Translations under genes and position numbers: made by a program
Assembly (NCBI GenBank): GCA_005239945.1
Contig: SBAY01000231.1
Span: forward strand, 1-15,421
Length of the DNA stretch: 15,421 nt
From: Nitrospira sp.
Lineage (GTDB): Bacteria > UBA9089 > CG2-30-40-21 > SBAY01
Reading direction: 5' to 3'
Notes under the pieces: model-generated
What the model was told of the DNA's origin: nothing
The model's database searches: none
Seen by the model: the letters and a program-made list of their open reading frames with translations, nothing else
Shown here: in pieces, positions 13,879 through 15,421 of the stretch
Layout: each line of letters starts with the position of its first letter
Position numbering within the stretch: the stretch's first letter is position 1

Positions 13879-15421
13879 ATGAGCTTGAGACTACCTGTAT
13901 GTTTGGTTTTGATTTTAATAGCCATATTTATGCCTGCCTTTAGCTCTTATGCCAAGGAAAGACCACTTGTCCTGTGGATTATGCCCAATGAATCACCTAT
14001 TTCTCATAAACCTTCAGATAAAGAGATAGAAGAATTTCTTGCCCAAAACCAGAATATTCAAAATACCCTCTCAGAACTTAAAAGCGATTGTGATTTTGCT
14101 AAGGCTGTTCTTGGTCAGACTGGGATATTGAAGTTGATCAAGAGGTATAAGCAAGAGAAGAAGGGCGAAATCAACATTAGAGTCCTTAAATGGTCAGAGG
14201 CTTTTGGAGAGATTGAGGATGCTATTGCCGCGTCTAAGGAAAATTTCTCACCAGATATTATTCAATTAGGAAGTACCTGGAATGCCTATTTTGCCAACAA
14301 AGGTGCATTGATTGAGATTACTAAATATGTGGACGAAAGTCGGTATTTTGAACCTTCAATCAAAAGCTGCAAGATACTTGGTTCTAAAAAGATATATGCC
14401 CTTCCCCTTAATGTGGATGTAAGAATCTTATATTACTGGAAGGATATTATTAAGAACCCTCAGGTAGAATTAAAAGATTGGGAGGCATTAAAAAGAGTTT
14501 GCCAGAAGACTCAAAAAGCCATAGATAATGGAGAGATTTCAGGAATAAGAACTCCTATTGGATTTCCCGTAGGCTCTCGTGAGGAAGATGTACTTCATCA
14601 ATTTGCTATTTGGCTCTGGGGTGCAGGTGGTGAGATTACTAAAGTTACGAAAAAATTAGGCATATTCTCAGTAAAAGAAGCTATTCTTGATAGCAAAGAG
14701 GCTTTAGAATCTGCAATCTTCTTAAAAGAATTGACGCAAGACTCAAATCTACCCCAAATTACTCTTGGCGAACTTGAGGAGCAATTCATGGCAGGTAAAA
14801 CTGGAATAATTATAAGCGGAGGGTGGTTGGTAAAGAGATTAAAAGATAGATTTGGAGAGGAAGGATGGAAAGAGAAGATTGGAGTTGCTTTACCTCCGGC
14901 TGGTCCTGCTGGAAAATTTACCTTTGTTGGCGGCTGTAATTTAGCCATTTTTAAAACAACCAAAGAACGAGGCAATTTTGAGCAAGCAAAAGATTTTCTC
15001 TTATTTCTATCAGGTAAAGAAGCACAACTTCAATATGGAAATATTACAGGGGCATTACCTGGTTTGAAAGAAGCAATGGATGTGTATATTAAAGAAGACC
15101 CCTCTTACCAGATATTCAAGGAGGCTTTAGAATATGGCAAATCCTATCCATCTATCCCAGAATGGGCAACTGTAGTTGAGAAGGAAGTAACCTTGAACAA
15201 CTTATATCGGCTATGGCAAGATATAAGGAAGAATGTATCTGATGATGAAATCAGGAATCGTCTTGGGTGTGCCGATAGAATATTGGATTGGGAATTGTCC
15301 TGGAAAAAGATATTACTTTTTGCTATATGCCTTATAATAGGAATTTGTCTATTGGTAGCTTTGTTCTTAATATTTAGAGCGGGGTTAGGAAAAAGAAGGA
15401 TAGAAAAATTAATCAAAACCA
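13879..15421 (+). CDS. Solute-binding protein fused to a transmembrane segment (3' end outside window)
   Basis: Open from ATG 13879 to the window end (514 codons). A signal peptide (MSLRLPVCLVLILIAIFMPA, cleavage near SSYA, 25) leads to a family-1-like extracellular solute-binding domain (about 30-460): DIIQLGSTWNAYFANKGALI, EEQFMAGKTGIIISGGWLV and VGGCNLAIFKTTK, and the FLLFLSGKEAQLQYG segment near the C-terminus of such domains. Instead of ending there, the protein has a clear membrane helix ILLFAICLIIGICLLVALF (478-496) and a basic cytoplasmic stretch (RAGLGKRRIEKLIKT). Free SBPs do not have this, so the domain is tethered as a sensor or transport receptor; what follows is unseen. GGAGGAGGAG is the ribosome site. 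Sugars or oligosaccharides are the commonest ligands in this family, but the ligand here is unknown. Confidence 0.85.
   Translation, partial: MSLRLPVCLVLILIAIFMPAFSSYAKERPLVLWIMPNESPISHKPSDKEIEEFLAQNQNIQNTLSELKSDCDFAKAVLGQTGILKLIKRYKQEKKGEINIRVLKWSEAFGEIEDAIAASKENFSPDIIQLGSTWNAYFANKGALIEITKYVDESRYFEPSIKSCKILGSKKIYALPLNVDVRILYYWKDIIKNPQVELKDWEALKRVCQKTQKAIDNGEISGIRTPIGFPVGSREEDVLHQFAIWLWGAGGEITKVTKKLGIFSVKEAILDSKEALESAIFLKELTQDSNLPQITLGELEEQFMAGKTGIIISGGWLVKRLKDRFGEEGWKEKIGVALPPAGPAGKFTFVGGCNLAIFKTTKERGNFEQAKDFLLFLSGKEAQLQYGNITGALPGLKEAMDVYIKEDPSYQIFKEALEYGKSYPSIPEWATVVEKEVTLNNLYRLWQDIRKNVSDDEIRNRLGCADRILDWELSWKKILLFAICLIIGICLLVALFLIFRAGLGKRRIEKLIKT

Noticed and set aside
14598..15416. Minus-strand ORFs of 125 and 90 codons near the right end
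   Set aside because: They are shadows of the continuous plus-strand solute-binding protein frame, which has a signal peptide, RBS and recognisable domain.

Overview
The window is AT-rich bacterial DNA with ordinary sigma-70-type promoters, Shine-Dalgarno sites and housekeeping genes (yqeK, rsfS, dtd, an Xer recombinase, tRNA-Ala). Two O-antigen-ligase-like membrane proteins and several exported proteins point to an organism with an elaborate, probably diderm, envelope. No gene pins the lineage. The style (low GC, many TPR proteins, gaps filled with hairpin-forming short tandem repeats) recalls uncultivated environmental bacteria; that is an impression, not an assignment.

Left part (1-1901, minus strand): an operon of an exported TPR protein, a MacB/LolD-type ABC ATPase and a FtsX/MacB-type permease. 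The permease is interrupted exactly after codon 126 by what looks like the 5' end of a group II intron (starts GTGCGCC at 98 and leaves the window at base 1). An AT-rich divergent promoter region (1902-2112) separates this operon from the plus-strand genes.

Middle part (2113-6183, plus strand): yqeK, rsfS (TTG start), tRNA-Ala(GGC), two small unrecognised genes, dtd, an overlapping GloB-like metallo-beta-lactamase-fold hydrolase, and a XerC/XerD-type tyrosine recombinase. These are translation quality-control, ribosome and cell-cycle maintenance functions.

Right part (6286-15421, plus strand): two tandem paralogous proteins that fuse an O-antigen ligase/polymerase-like membrane domain to C-terminal TPRs; a hendecad coiled-coil protein with a C-terminal PD-(D/E)XK nuclease-like domain behind a perfect-consensus promoter; a 19-codon orphan ORF; and a family-1-like solute-binding protein that continues through a transmembrane helix and off the end of the window.

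The most striking feature is what lies between the genes. At least eight gaps carry low-complexity tandem units followed by their approximate reverse complement. Several are strictly heptameric: AATTRWY x10 at 5211-5280, GTAGTAR x7 at 9258-9306, TTTAATT x5 at 6233-6267, and ACCGATT-type at 3264-3321 and 12196-12216. The sequences differ but the architecture (repeat, loop, inverted repeat) is the same. In three cases the element runs into the upstream gene and supplies its stop codon. No CRISPR array, insertion sequence with transposase or rRNA is present.
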